From Oscillospiraceae bacterium (GTDB taxonomy: Bacteria; Bacillota; Clostridia; Oscillospirales; Oscillospiraceae): 64,000 nt of DNA. Below, in pieces: positions 14,963 to 23,314 of the stretch (the first letter of the stretch is position 1; each line of letters begins with the position of its first letter). The notes beneath the pieces are model-generated. The model did no database searches. It saw nothing but the letters and a program-made list of their open reading frames with translations, and was not told the origin of the DNA. The DNA lies in the NCBI GenBank assembly GCA_910575815.1, contig CAJTFN010000004.1, positions 186,001-250,000 of the forward strand. Reading direction: 5' to 3'. The position numbers and the translations under genes were made by a program.

Positions 14963-16432
14963 TCAGACGCCGGAAGAGGTGCGTTCCCGCTGATTCAGTT
15001 CTTCCCACATCTGGTTTTCCGCGCCCCGGATGCCCAACTGTTCCGGATGGAATTTCAGGCGGGAGCCCCCGGCTTTACATTGTGCCTCATAATCCCTCAA
15101 GGCGCGCAGAGCCGGTTTTACCAGAAGCAAAATGGCGATGATATTGACCCAGGACATCAGGCCAAGACCGATATCCACAATGCTCCAGACGAGCTCCGAG
15201 TAGGTCAGGCCGCCGTAGAAGATGGCGAACAGCACAATTCCCTTGACCACGTTCATTGGGACATGGGTTCTGTCTCCGCAGAGGAACACGATATTGGTTT
15301 CCGCATAGTAATAGGTCGCCATAATGGAGGTGAAGCAGAAGAAGGAGACACACACCGCGATGATGGGAGAGCCAAAACCGGCGAAGGTTACATTGATGGC
15401 CTCCTGGGCGTAAAGTACACCGGCGCTGATGCCTTCCAGATTGGTCACAATGGCGCTGCCGTCCGGGGCAACCACGTTGTAGCTGGACGTCACCAGCATC
15501 ATCAGCGCACCCACCGTGCAAATGAGCAGGGTATCGAAATAGACGGCCAAGGCCTGGGTCAAGCCCTCCTGACAGGGATGGTCAACATCCGAGGCACCCG
15601 CGGTGTGGGTAGCGTTGCCCTGCCCAGCCTCGTTGGAGTAGATACCGCGTTTGATGCCCCACATCACCGCCAGACCGGCCACGCCGCCAAAACCCGATTC
15701 TAGATTGAACGCACATTTCACCACCAGTGCCACGGCGTTGGGGAGTTGTCCAATGTGGAGAAGAATGATGATCATGCAGGCGCCGACGTAGATTAGGGAC
15801 ATCAGGGGGACCATCTTTTCCGCCCATACGCCGATCCGCTTGACGCCGCCGAAGACAATGAAGGCGAACAGAACCGCCACAACCGCCGTAGTCCCCAATC
15901 TGGGAACATGAAAGGCGCTCTCTACAGAGTCCACCAGGGTGGAGATGTTGGGCAGGTGGAGGCAGAATGTAGTGGCAAACAGGGCGATGGCGCTGAAGAG
16001 AACCGCCAGCCATTTGAGCCCCAGGCCCTTGCTCATGTAGTAGGAAGGACCGCCGCGAAATTCGGTCCCATCACTGCTTCGGACTTTGTAAATCTGTGCC
16101 AGGGTGCACTCCACAAAGGAGGTGGCTCCTCCGATCAGCGCTACCAGCCACATCCAGAAAATCGCGCCCGGACCGCCGAAGGTGATCGCCGTGGCGACGC
16201 CGGCAATGTTGCCGGTGCCTACCCGCCCGGCGGCAGAGATCATAAAGGCCTGGACAGAGGAGACGCCGGTCTCACTCTTTTTTCCGTCCAGCATAATGCG
16301 GAACATGTCTTTGAGCTTTCGGAATTGAACGCCCTTTGTTACGACCGTGAAAAAAATACCGGCTCCCAGGATCAGGAAGAGCATGGGGGTGCTCCAGATC
16401 AAATCGTTTAGTTTGGTAGTAAATTCCAGCAT
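14963..16432 (-). CDS. Sodium:alanine/glycine symporter, AGCS family
   Basis: 489 residues with about 11 membrane segments. Family signatures include GTGNIAGVATAITFGGPGAIFWMWL, the ECTLAQIYK loop with GGPSYYMSKGLG, and MWGIKRGIYSNEAGQGNATHTAGA. The ATG at 16432 is chosen over an in-frame start 84 bp upstream because AGGAGG precedes it by 7 nt and the protein then begins at the usual family position. Last gene of a minus-strand set with the D-threonine-aldolase-like enzyme and RidA, suggesting import of alanine, glycine, serine or their D-forms. Confidence 0.93.
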   Translation of the reverse strand: MLEFTTKLNDLIWSTPMLFLILGAGIFFTVVTKGVQFRKLKDMFRIMLDGKKSETGVSSVQAFMISAAGRVGTGNIAGVATAITFGGPGAIFWMWLVALIGGATSFVECTLAQIYKVRSSDGTEFRGGPSYYMSKGLGLKWLAVLFSAIALFATTFCLHLPNISTLVDSVESAFHVPRLGTTAVVAVLFAFIVFGGVKRIGVWAEKMVPLMSLIYVGACMIIILLHIGQLPNAVALVVKCAFNLESGFGGVAGLAVMWGIKRGIYSNEAGQGNATHTAGASDVDHPCQEGLTQALAVYFDTLLICTVGALMMLVTSSYNVVAPDGSAIVTNLEGISAGVLYAQEAINVTFAGFGSPIIAVCVSFFCFTSIMATYYYAETNIVFLCGDRTHVPMNVVKGIVLFAIFYGGLTYSELVWSIVDIGLGLMSWVNIIAILLLVKPALRALRDYEAQCKAGGSRLKFHPEQLGIRGAENQMWEELNQRERTSSGV

Positions 16433-16559
16433 AATGTTCCTCCTAACACAGCCTGTGGTACGTGTGGACAACATACTTGAAAACGCAGTTTCCGCTCTTC
16501 CTCCGAAGGGCTGCACCTACGGACGGCGCGGGCTGCGCATATGGGTTTTGATATGCGGA

Positions 16560-17663
16560 TCAGGTGTTCCGACCCCGCGCCGCCACTTCATACTTTCCGT
16601 AGATCTCCTGATCCCGCATGAGGTATACGTAATCGTACAGGTTAACAGTGGGGCAGATATGATTGGGAATGATCTTCAGAATATCACCTGTGCGGATGGA
16701 GGAATCGGGCTGGTCCAAATCCAGCATACCGTGCTCCTCGCTCAGGCGGGTCAGGCACAGCTCCGGGTGACCAACAACGGAGCCATAGCTCTGGAGGGAG
16801 TAAGGAAACTTCCCCGGTGCGGCGTCGGTGGAAAGACTCTTGCAGCCGCTGTCCACCACGATCACCTCCGGCTTGCAATGACTGACCACCTGGGTCCAGA
16901 CGGTTGCGGCGACCGAGTCCACTGTGCTCTCACAAGCGTGTGTATTGACCTGCATCATATCCTGGAAGATGTAGGTTCCCGGACGGATTTCCGTAACGCC
17001 GGGGACTTCCGCGCAGAATTCACCGGTGGGCGTAGAGCCCACGCTGACGTCCTGGAGGGGAATGCCGCCGGCTCGGATCTTTTCCGCTAGAGCCACCATG
17101 ATCTCTCCTTCTTGGAGACCGCATTTCCGGAGGTCGAGGTCCGTCTTTCCGTCGTATATCATTCCGCGGAACGTGAAAATTCCCTGTAGGCAGATACCAG
17201 GAAGTGCCGCGACAGCGTCTGCTTCTTCAGGAGCGCGGTCATATGGGATCCCGGTGCGGCGCATTCCGGTGTCCACCTCCAGACGGAGTTCCAGAGTCAT
17301 GCCTTCCGCCACGCAGGCTCGGGAGATGGCCTCCGCGCTCTCGTAGCAATCGGTGGCGCAGATCAGACGGATTTTTTTAGCCAGCTCCAGGGCGCGGCGG
17401 ATGCGGGATTCCCCAACCAGAGGATACGCCATAAAAATGTCGGTGATGCCGTGGGCAGCCATCACCTCCGCCTCGGACAGCTTGGCTACCGTAATGCCGG
17501 CGGCGCCGTATTCCAGCTGCAGCTTTGCCAGCTGGGGAATTTTGTGGGTTTTGGTATGGGGACGAAGAGCGCAGTGGTTCCGTTTGCAGATGTCCGCCAT
17601 TCGCTGGAGATTTTGGTGGACCTTCTCCATATCCAAAACCAAACACGGGGTTTCCACACGCAT
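16560..17663 (-). CDS. D-threonine aldolase / D-serine dehydratase-like PLP enzyme
   Basis: 367 residues, fold-type III (alanine racemase N-terminal domain plus C-terminal metal-binding domain). The start MRVETPCLVLDMEKVHQN and the segment LRPHTKTHK, with the PLP lysine, are typical of the D-TA/DSD1 family. The metal pair His-x-Cys appears as PNHICPTVNLYD near residue 345. Members cleave D-threonine/D-allo-threonine to glycine plus acetaldehyde or dehydrate D-serine; the two cannot be separated by eye. It starts 17 bp after RidA. With RidA to clear enamines and a DauR-like regulator upstream, a D-hydroxy-amino acid catabolic role is likely. Confidence 0.88.
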   Translation of the reverse strand: MRVETPCLVLDMEKVHQNLQRMADICKRNHCALRPHTKTHKIPQLAKLQLEYGAAGITVAKLSEAEVMAAHGITDIFMAYPLVGESRIRRALELAKKIRLICATDCYESAEAISRACVAEGMTLELRLEVDTGMRRTGIPYDRAPEEADAVAALPGICLQGIFTFRGMIYDGKTDLDLRKCGLQEGEIMVALAEKIRAGGIPLQDVSVGSTPTGEFCAEVPGVTEIRPGTYIFQDMMQVNTHACESTVDSVAATVWTQVVSHCKPEVIVVDSGCKSLSTDAAPGKFPYSLQSYGSVVGHPELCLTRLSEEHGMLDLDQPDSSIRTGDILKIIPNHICPTVNLYDYVYLMRDQEIYGKYEVAARGRNT

Positions 17664-17680
17664 GCTGTTTTCCTCCTCTC

Positions 17681-18145
17681 CTACTCGACCTCAAAAATGG
17701 ACTCGATCTCCACCGTCAAACCCAGGGGCAGGCTATGGGCGCCGATAGCGGAACGGGCGTGCCGTCCCTCTTCTTCGCCGAACACATCCATCAGAACCTG
17801 AGACGCGGCGTTGATTACCTCTGCCTGGCCAGTGAACTCCTCGGTTCCCGCCACAAATCCCAGGAGCTTTACCGGCCTGCGGATGCGCTCCAGAGAACCA
17901 AGATGCCGCTCCAGGGCCGCAAGGGTATTCCACATGCAGATTCCGGCTCTGCGGGCCGCCTCCTGAAGGGAAACCTCCTTTCCAGCGCGCCCTGTCAAAG
18001 GCTTTCCCTGTTCGATGCACCCTTGTCCTGAGACAAAGGCCAGCTTCCCGCTGGTCTGAACCGGGAGATATAGTCCCACCGGTTCCAGGGCCTCTGGCAG
18101 AACCAGATTTCTCTCCCGCATGCGGTCGTATACGGTTTGTACCAT
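17681..18145 (-). CDS. RidA-family enamine/imine deaminase
   Basis: 154 residues, YjgF/YER057c/UK114 fold. FVSGQG near 37-42, a variant of the usual SGQ motif, and the C-terminal LPLGLTVEIESIFEVE strand fit the family. It is slightly longer than the usual 128 residues, matching the RidA-like subgroup found beside amino acid genes. These proteins hydrolyse reactive enamines released by PLP dehydratases, consistent with the next gene. GGAGGG precedes the ATG at 18145. A promoter (18439-18467) and a leader of about 290 nt precede it. Confidence 0.88.
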   Translation of the reverse strand: MVQTVYDRMRERNLVLPEALEPVGLYLPVQTSGKLAFVSGQGCIEQGKPLTGRAGKEVSLQEAARRAGICMWNTLAALERHLGSLERIRRPVKLLGFVAGTEEFTGQAEVINAASQVLMDVFGEEEGRHARSAIGAHSLPLGLTVEIESIFEVE

Positions 18146-18172
18146 GCGCTCCCTCCTTTCACATCAGGAAAC

Positions 18173-18202
18173 ATAACTGACTGTTTGTAAGAATAACTGA
18201 CT
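18173..18202. promoter_or_regulatory. Tandem direct repeats upstream of RidA
   Basis: ATAACTGACT occurs at 18173-18182 and again at 18193-18202, exactly 20 bp apart, so on the same face of the helix. Position in the leader suggests binding by a regulator, perhaps the YheO-like protein, but this is inferred. Confidence 0.45.
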
Positions 18203-18438
18203 TTTAGTCTTTTCGCTGGGTAAAAAAAGAAACCAAGGTCTGCTCTGCCGGAACCAAAGAAATAAGCGGGAAGAAGGGCTTCCGGACAGTTTTCCGGTTG
18301 CCAGCCGGACTGGCCACGCCTCCGGATCTGCTGAGAAGCGTCATCGTACCCTCACGGAAGAAGAGAAGACGCCCGAAAGCGGACTCAGGTCCGAAAACGG
18401 CCCTTTTGACAACTGTGTCTATGGTATCCCGCATATTT

Positions 18439-18467
18439 ACTATAGCATAGGGCTCGCATGGTGTCAA
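18439..18467 (-). promoter_or_regulatory. Sigma-A promoter for RidA, aldolase and transporter genes
   Basis: Minus-strand TTGACA (complement 18462-18467), 17-bp spacer, TATAGT (complement 18439-18444). It gives a leader of about 290 nt before RidA. The leader (18146-18432) has several small hairpins but no riboswitch class that I recognise. Confidence 0.75.
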
Positions 18468-18468
18468 A

Positions 18469-19179
18469 CTATTTTTCTGATTTTTGCAAATAATCTCCCG
18501 TTTTGTCTGTTTCCAACAAAGGTAGCCCCTGCTTTTTTCGCACAATATCCAGATAATTGTAAAATGTATATTTTGAGATACCCAGCAGGGAGCAGATTCG
18601 TTTGCTGGAGTTGGTAATGATGAAAACATCCTTTGCCTCCAGCTCCGCAATGAATTGAATTTTTTCTTCTTTGCTGAGAGTCTGCGGCGCGTGGCCAAAT
18701 TTTTTGACGGTCCGGTCGATGAGAATATCCAGCAGATCGTTCACATTTTCCGTGAAAAATTCCTTAGGGGACTCCTCGTCGTTCTCGCAGGATTCGGAAC
18801 AGTTGTAGGCGTTCAGAAATTTCTCAAATTGAATCGTCTCCGTAATGTCCAGATTGAGGCACATGGAACCGATGGGAGTTCCGGAGGAATCTTTGAAGTA
18901 GATGGAGGAGGAACGCAGAATCTTACCGTTGGAGGAATAGGTCAGGTAGTTGAACTCATCCTTAGCCTCTACGGTTCCCTTCATGATTTCAAAACCGATG
19001 TTGGTGTTGTGCCCTCCAACTGCCCGGCCGGTCACGTGGCCGTTGCGGATATCCACAATGCTGTGCATCGGTCCCTTTGTGTAGTCATGAAGGATGATTT
19101 CGCAGGAGGGGCCGAAGTGGTGCTCCAGTAAATCCATAACCTTTTGCAGCAGTTCCATGCTTTCAGAAATATGTTCCAT
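18469..19179 (-). CDS. YheO/DauR-like PAS-HTH transcriptional regulator
   Basis: 236 residues. The N-terminal YheO-like PAS domain (about 8-120) is recognised by FGPSCEIILHDYT, HSIVDIRNGHVTGRAVGG and SSIYFKDSSGTPIGSMCLNLDIT. The C-terminal DauR-type helix-turn-helix (about 170-225) has LSKEEKIQFIAELEAKDVFIIT and LGISKYTFYNYLD. Several in-frame starts exist; ATG 19179 is chosen because GGGAGAG lies 6 nt upstream and the family begins near here. DauR of Pseudomonas controls D-arginine catabolism. Next to RidA and the D-threonine-aldolase-like gene, this one probably senses a D-amino acid. Confidence 0.88.
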   Translation of the reverse strand: MEHISESMELLQKVMDLLEHHFGPSCEIILHDYTKGPMHSIVDIRNGHVTGRAVGGHNTNIGFEIMKGTVEAKDEFNYLTYSSNGKILRSSSIYFKDSSGTPIGSMCLNLDITETIQFEKFLNAYNCSESCENDEESPKEFFTENVNDLLDILIDRTVKKFGHAPQTLSKEEKIQFIAELEAKDVFIITNSSKRICSLLGISKYTFYNYLDIVRKKQGLPLLETDKTGDYLQKSEK

Positions 19180-19467
19180 TTGTCTCTCCCTCATCTTGTA
19201 GATTACAAGAAGGTATTTGTATAATGGTAAAATCCATACCGTAGATTCTGTAATTATATAATGATTTTCCAGCTTATGCAAGAGCTTGTTTGACAGCCGA
19301 CGAACGGGATCCCGTTTCCAGGCGGCCGTTCTTCGAGAAATCATCGTGAAATTTACATTGGCCTTCGAAAGAGAAGAACGCGAAAGCGGGATGTCCCGGC
19401 CCTAGGACCGGGACATCCCGCGCGATTTCTGCTTGCTCCGGGGAGGGGAGCGGGAACTTGGGAGACG

Positions 19468-19695
19468 CTAGAGAAATTCCCCCAAAACATCCAATAGATG
19501 GAAGGGGTCCAGCTGTTTGGTGGTAAAAAGACTGGCCAGCCGCAGTGTGAAGGCAAAGTCAGTCGATATGTCCGGCAGGATCATGACTTCTTCTTCCCCA
19601 TTCCCCTTGGTTCGCAGAACGCGGAGGCCGAAGGTTTGGTAGAAACCAAGATAGGGAGAAAAAGCCTTACTTTCGATTGGCAGGTACCGGTACAA
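19468..19695 (-). CDS. DUF6514-like small protein
   Basis: 75 residues starting with TTG, with a strong GGAGGAGGT site about 8 nt upstream. The pattern YGFYQTFGLRV-like core, EEVMILPDISTDFAFTLRLASLF and QLDPFHLLDVLGEFL matches the small DUF6514 proteins of Clostridia. Function unknown. It overlaps the end of the Xre gene by 29 bp and is co-transcribed with it, suggesting a two-gene unit. Confidence 0.7.
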   Translation of the reverse strand: MYRYLPIESKAFSPYLGFYQTFGLRVLRTKGNGEEEVMILPDISTDFAFTLRLASLFTTKQLDPFHLLDVLGEFL

Positions 19696-19933
19696 GAATA
19701 CCCACCTCCTCCGCCAGCGATTTGGGATTCAGTTCCAATTCGATTAGCAGGTTAATTGTGTCTACCCAGTTTGGGCTGCTCTTGCCGTTTTCGATGTTGT
19801 TGATCCAATGTGGAGAACAGCTTAGCCGTTCTGAAAGTTCCTCCTGTGTAAGATTCTTCTGAATTCGTGCTTCTCGAAGAACTCGACCGAAACTTTCTTG
19901 TTGCTCTTGCGTTGCGGATCGGCGATGAAACAT
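19667..19933 (-). CDS. Xre-family regulator
   Basis: 88 residues, nearly all helix-turn-helix: FGRVLREARIQKNLTQEELSERLSCSPHWINNIENGKSSPNWVD (about 15-58), then LLIELELNPKSLAEE. GGAGGAG precedes the ATG. An imperfect dyad TAATCT...AGATTA flanks the ribosome site and a nearby upstream segment, so it may regulate itself. It is paired with a DUF6514-like gene; target unknown. Confidence 0.85.
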   Translation of the reverse strand: MFHRRSATQEQQESFGRVLREARIQKNLTQEELSERLSCSPHWINNIENGKSSPNWVDTINLLIELELNPKSLAEEVGILVPVPANRK

Positions 19934-20253
19934 GGTAATCTCCTCCTATCATTTAGTTCATAATAGGAAGATTATTCCAAAAACATCGGGCAGTCTATGC
20001 ATGCCGCATGCACAAAGAGGAAATTTGTCAAGTTTTGTCGAGCGCAGTGAGATAAAACAACAAAGTGTATGTGGAATTTGCTGCCTGGTTGTATCATTAG
20101 CACACCTGAAAAGGACTATCCGTCTTTTTTCCCGGAGGCCGCGACATGTCGGAGAGAGTCGTCCAATTCCAAAGAACGGGGTGCAGAGGGGGGAAGCAGA
20201 GGGTTCACTCTGGCCTCAGCTGGAATCTTCTTTTACTGGAAAGCCCAGCGCGG
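19934..20253. other. Non-coding stretch
   Basis: I see no gene with a ribosome site or a recognised protein on either strand. The first 60 bp are the Xre gene leader; the rest shows no strong repeat. Confidence 0.5.
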
Positions 20254-20292
20254 AAAACGAGAGAAACCCACTTAGGGATTTCTCTCGTTTTT
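20254..20292. terminator. Terminator after the FtsW/RodA-like gene
   Basis: Arms AAAACGAGAGAAA (20254-20266) and TTTCTCTCGTTTT (20279-20291) with A and T runs, usable from both sides. It lies about 70 bp after the stop of the gene at 20361. Confidence 0.85.
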
Positions 20293-20360
20293 CATCCGTA
20301 GCTTTTCAGGGCTTAGGAAAATCTGAAAATAAAGTTGGGTTTGTTCTTCAAAACGTTTTC

Positions 20361-21710
20361 CTATAGAAGCTCAAAGCGAATTCGAAATCTGCGCCAAGGG
20401 GAAGCGGAAGGCTCTTCCCGAGCAATTGAGTCCCCCCGAAATACCGACAGGGCCAAGCCAATAAGGGCCATGTCCATAACGGTTTGAAGATTTCCCACTA
20501 CCAAGGGCAAACTGGCGGTGAACAGCACGAATCCAACATTCAGCGCCGCGCTGAACAGTGTCTGAAGACCGAGGATAATGACGACCGCCAGCACCACCAT
20601 GCGCCCTGGAAGGTAGCTTTGCCGAAGGGCCTTTGCCAACAGCCAAAGCAGGAGAACCGTCAGCGCCGCCAGCAGAAGCAGCAGAGGAATCCAGCCCCAT
20701 TGCACCGCCAGGGACGCTGGAAGAAAGTCGTGGGAGAGGTCGATGGGCCGCACTTGCCGTCCTTCACTGTAAAGCCGCATGCCGGAATTGATTCCGATGG
20801 AGACCTCCCCCTGCCGCAGAGGGGGCGTGTCCATCCAGAACATTCGAAGAATATAGCCCATAAAGCCTTTGTCCATTTTGTACTGCTCCGGGTGAAGGGC
20901 AATTTGCACCCTGGCAAGGAAGGAGTTGAGGTAGCCCTGGGAAATCAGACAGGCCAGCGCGGCGGCTGGGACTGCCAGGACCGCGCAAAGTCCCTTCCAC
21001 CGGCCCACGCCGAACCAGTTCCGCCCCGCGGCCCAGAGGGTCTGCACCAGGCCGGAAAACAGGAGGAGAAACAATCCCATTGAGGAAGGGGCATGGGCGC
21101 AGACCAGCGCCAGGGGAACGCCGCCGAGAATGGCGAGCACAAGCCCCCGCCAGCCCTTGCCCCGGAAACTGTAGAGCCAAAGGGTGTAGGCAACGGGGTA
21201 GAGCGTCACCACATAACGGGTGTAGTACGAGACAGCAACACGGGTCAGAGGCAGCGTCAGCACCCCCAGCGCCAAGGCTCCGATGTACATGGCCCGGGTG
21301 TGCCGGACCAGCCGGGAGACGTCGAAAAAGTAGACGCCCAGCAGTGCCCCCGTTCCCAGAAACAGGGAAAGCAGGGCCTTTCCCAGGAGGATAGCCGGGT
21401 CGACGGGTTCGCAATGGAAGATCACCCGCAGTACCGCCCCCGCTGCCGCCAAGGCGATGGTCAGCCCCAGCAGCCCCCACTGGGGCCGGGGCCGGTGGAC
21501 GGCGTCCAGCTCCGTTCCAACGATTACTGGGTCCCCCATGTCCTGAATCGCCAGCCGTTCCGCCTCCTCCGGGGATTTGCCCTCTTTGAGGAAGGCCTCT
21601 TTCTGGTCCTCCAGATGCCGTTCCAGCTCTTGAATCAGCACGGGTCTCGCCCGCTTCCAGCGAATTTCCTCCCGAACCGCCTCCAGATAGGCCTGCGTCG
21701 TCTCAGGCAA
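20361..21710 (-). CDS. Permease-prefix-domain protein fused to an FtsW/RodA-like membrane domain
   Basis: 449 residues. Residues 1-65 form a soluble three-helix permease prefix domain (AYLEAVREEIRWKRARPVLIQELERHLEDQ, EAERLAIQDMGDPVIVG), the type paired with PadR regulators. The rest has about 10 membrane segments. The order of segments, the long extracytoplasmic loop (about 280-330, FLARVQIALHPEQYKMDKGFMG, then LSHDFLPASLAVQWGWIP) and the last helices resemble the SEDS family (FtsW/RodA/SpoVE). The HDF segment corresponds to the conserved SEDS D-F region. It overlaps the PadR gene by 8 bp. It may be a specialised peptidoglycan glycosyltransferase, or a transport-like membrane protein of the same fold. 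Confidence 0.78.
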   Translation of the reverse strand: MPETTQAYLEAVREEIRWKRARPVLIQELERHLEDQKEAFLKEGKSPEEAERLAIQDMGDPVIVGTELDAVHRPRPQWGLLGLTIALAAAGAVLRVIFHCEPVDPAILLGKALLSLFLGTGALLGVYFFDVSRLVRHTRAMYIGALALGVLTLPLTRVAVSYYTRYVVTLYPVAYTLWLYSFRGKGWRGLVLAILGGVPLALVCAHAPSSMGLFLLLFSGLVQTLWAAGRNWFGVGRWKGLCAVLAVPAAALACLISQGYLNSFLARVQIALHPEQYKMDKGFMGYILRMFWMDTPPLRQGEVSIGINSGMRLYSEGRQVRPIDLSHDFLPASLAVQWGWIPLLLLLAALTVLLLWLLAKALRQSYLPGRMVVLAVVIILGLQTLFSAALNVGFVLFTASLPLVVGNLQTVMDMALIGLALSVFRGDSIAREEPSASPWRRFRIRFELL

Positions 21711-22044
21711 GGCACGCGCCCCCTTTCAAAACCCGGCCCATGGCCTGGGCGTAGGCGTTCCAGGCGTCCTCCTTTTCCCGGAGGGCGTTCCGTCCCTGGC
21801 GGGTCAGGTGGTAGTAGCGGCGGGACTTGCCGGACTCCGCCGTCTGTTCGTAAGCTTGGACAAGTCCCTTTTCCTCCAGACTGTGGAGAAGGGGGTACAG
21901 CGTCCCCGCCCGGAGACGAAAGGCGTCTTCGCTCCGCCGCCGGAGTTCTTCGATCATCTGATAGCCGTACAGGTCCCCGTCCTCCAGCAGTTTTAAAGTC
22001 AGCAGGGACATGCTGCCGCTGACCAGACTTTTTTCTAGCACCAT
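21703..22044 (-). CDS. PadR-family transcriptional repressor
   Basis: 113 residues, winged helix with MSLLTLKLLEDGDLYGYQMIEELRRR, RAGTLYPLLHSLEEKGLV and the SRRYYHLTRQGR wing, then a C-terminal dimer helix. Its promoter region holds a large dyad overlapping the -10 and spacer (22060-22114), so it probably represses itself and the FtsW/RodA-like gene. AGGAGGC precedes the ATG. PadR members respond to phenolics, antibiotics or envelope stress; the ligand here is unknown. Confidence 0.92.
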   Translation of the reverse strand: MVLEKSLVSGSMSLLTLKLLEDGDLYGYQMIEELRRRSEDAFRLRAGTLYPLLHSLEEKGLVQAYEQTAESGKSRRYYHLTRQGRNALREKEDAWNAYAQAMGRVLKGGACLA

Positions 22045-22059
22045 AGATGGCCTCCTCTT

Positions 22060-22120
22060 TATATAGATTACCGATATATCAGCTGTTCGGAATTATATAT
22101 CGAAAATCTATATATGTCAA
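22060..22120 (-). promoter_or_regulatory. PadR operator and promoter
   Basis: Minus-strand TTGACA (complement 22115-22120), 17-bp spacer, TATAAT (complement 22092-22097). Two 21-bp half sites, 22060-22080 and 22094-22114, are inverted copies of each other at 18 of 21 positions (core GATATATCG/AATCTATATA). One covers the spacer between the -35 and -10 boxes, the other lies just downstream of the start point. Confidence 0.8.
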
Positions 22121-22276
22121 GGACAACTTTTCCGGGGAGCGTTCCGTTATGCGTCTCCAACAGGCGGAAGTTCGCCGCGGCGGCAAATCTTCCCTCCGAA
22201 CAATTCGCCTCCCAGCGGAAACGCTTTCTAAAATGGAAACTTTTTGTATCATTCTTCTAAATCCGGCAATGTATGG

Positions 22277-22306
22277 TTGACGAAAGGGCGGTGAGAGCGG
22301 TATAAT
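22277..22306 (+). promoter_or_regulatory. Sigma-A promoter for the methyltransferase operon
   Basis: TTGACG (22277-22282), 18-bp spacer, TATAAT (22301-22306). The leader of about 125 nt contains a GGAGCG/CGCTCC-like hairpin but no recognised riboswitch. Confidence 0.7.
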
Positions 22307-22439
22307 AACTTGGTTTATTACCTTCGATGAACAAGGGGAGAAGGGCCCTGATTTTGCCCGCCGGAAGGAAGCTGGGAGCGTTTGCTCCGGAACCCGGACC
22401 CCCTGGAGGATCGGAGACACAAATGAGGGAGGATTGGCG

Positions 22440-23303
22440 ATGTGGATTGCGGACCGATGGGAAGATTATGAGCTGCTGGACTGCGGCGGCGGAGAGCGAC
22501 TGGAGCGCTGGGACCGCCAGGTACTGGTCCGCCCGGATCCCCAGGCCATTTGGGAGACGCCCCGGGAGCACCCCGCCTGGAAGAAAGCCGGAGGGCGCTA
22601 CCTCCGCTCCTCTACCGGCGGCGGCCACTGGGAGAAGAAGGCCCTGCCGGAGAGTTGGAAAATCGCCTATCGGGATTTGACCTTCCAGGTAAAGCCCATG
22701 AACTTTAAGCACACCGGCCTCTTCCCGGAGCAGGCGGTGAACTGGGACTTTATGGCGGAGAAAATCCGGAACGCCGGCCGGCCTGTCCGGATGCTGAACC
22801 TCTTCGCCTATACCGGCGGGGCTACCGTGGCCTGCGCCAAGGCCGGGGCCAGCGTCTGCCACGTTGACGCAGCCAAGGGCATGGTGGCCTGGGCCCGGGA
22901 GAACGCCAGACTCTCCGGCTTGTCGGAGGCTCCCATCCGCTGGATTGTGGACGACTGCGCGAAGTTTGTGGAGCGGGAGATCCGCCGGGGGAAGACCTAC
23001 GACGCCATTGTTATGGATCCCCCCAGCTATGGCCGGGGCCCTGGGGGCGAGGTCTGGAAGCTGGAGGAAAACCTGTATCCCTTTGTGAAGCTCTGCGCCG
23101 GGGCGCTGTCGGACAAGCCTCTGTTTGTGCTGATCAACTCCTACACCACGGGCCTGGCCCCGTCGGTGCTGGGGTATCTCCTGAACCTCCTGGTGAAGGA
23201 GAAGTACGGCGGGAAGTGCTCCTGGGACGAGCTGGGCCTTCCCGTGACACAGACCGGCCTGGCCCTGCCCTGCGGGGCCACGGGAAGGTGGTTCAGCGAA
23301 TAG
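22440..23303 (+). CDS. SAM-dependent RNA methyltransferase, RlmI-like
   Basis: 287 residues, class I methyltransferase of the RlmI/RlmK-like family without the N-terminal PUA domain. Motif I is MLNLFAYTGGATVACAKAGA near 120-139. The acidic residue of motif II is in HVDAAKGMVAWARENA. Motif IV is MDPPSYGRGPGGEVWKL near 192-208. FKHTGLFPEQAVNWDF precedes motif I as in this family. The ATG at 22440 is chosen over an in-frame TTG 6 bp upstream because GGAGG lies 8 nt before it. Probably modifies a cytosine in rRNA; the exact base is not predictable. Confidence 0.87.
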   Translation: MWIADRWEDYELLDCGGGERLERWDRQVLVRPDPQAIWETPREHPAWKKAGGRYLRSSTGGGHWEKKALPESWKIAYRDLTFQVKPMNFKHTGLFPEQAVNWDFMAEKIRNAGRPVRMLNLFAYTGGATVACAKAGASVCHVDAAKGMVAWARENARLSGLSEAPIRWIVDDCAKFVEREIRRGKTYDAIVMDPPSYGRGPGGEVWKLEENLYPFVKLCAGALSDKPLFVLINSYTTGLAPSVLGYLLNLLVKEKYGGKCSWDELGLPVTQTGLALPCGATGRWFSE

Positions 23304-23314
23304 GGGGGCAGGTA

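Noticed and set aside
18146-18432. Glycine or T-box riboswitch before RidA
   Set aside because: I looked for the conserved cores of both classes and did not find them. Only small unnamed hairpins are present.
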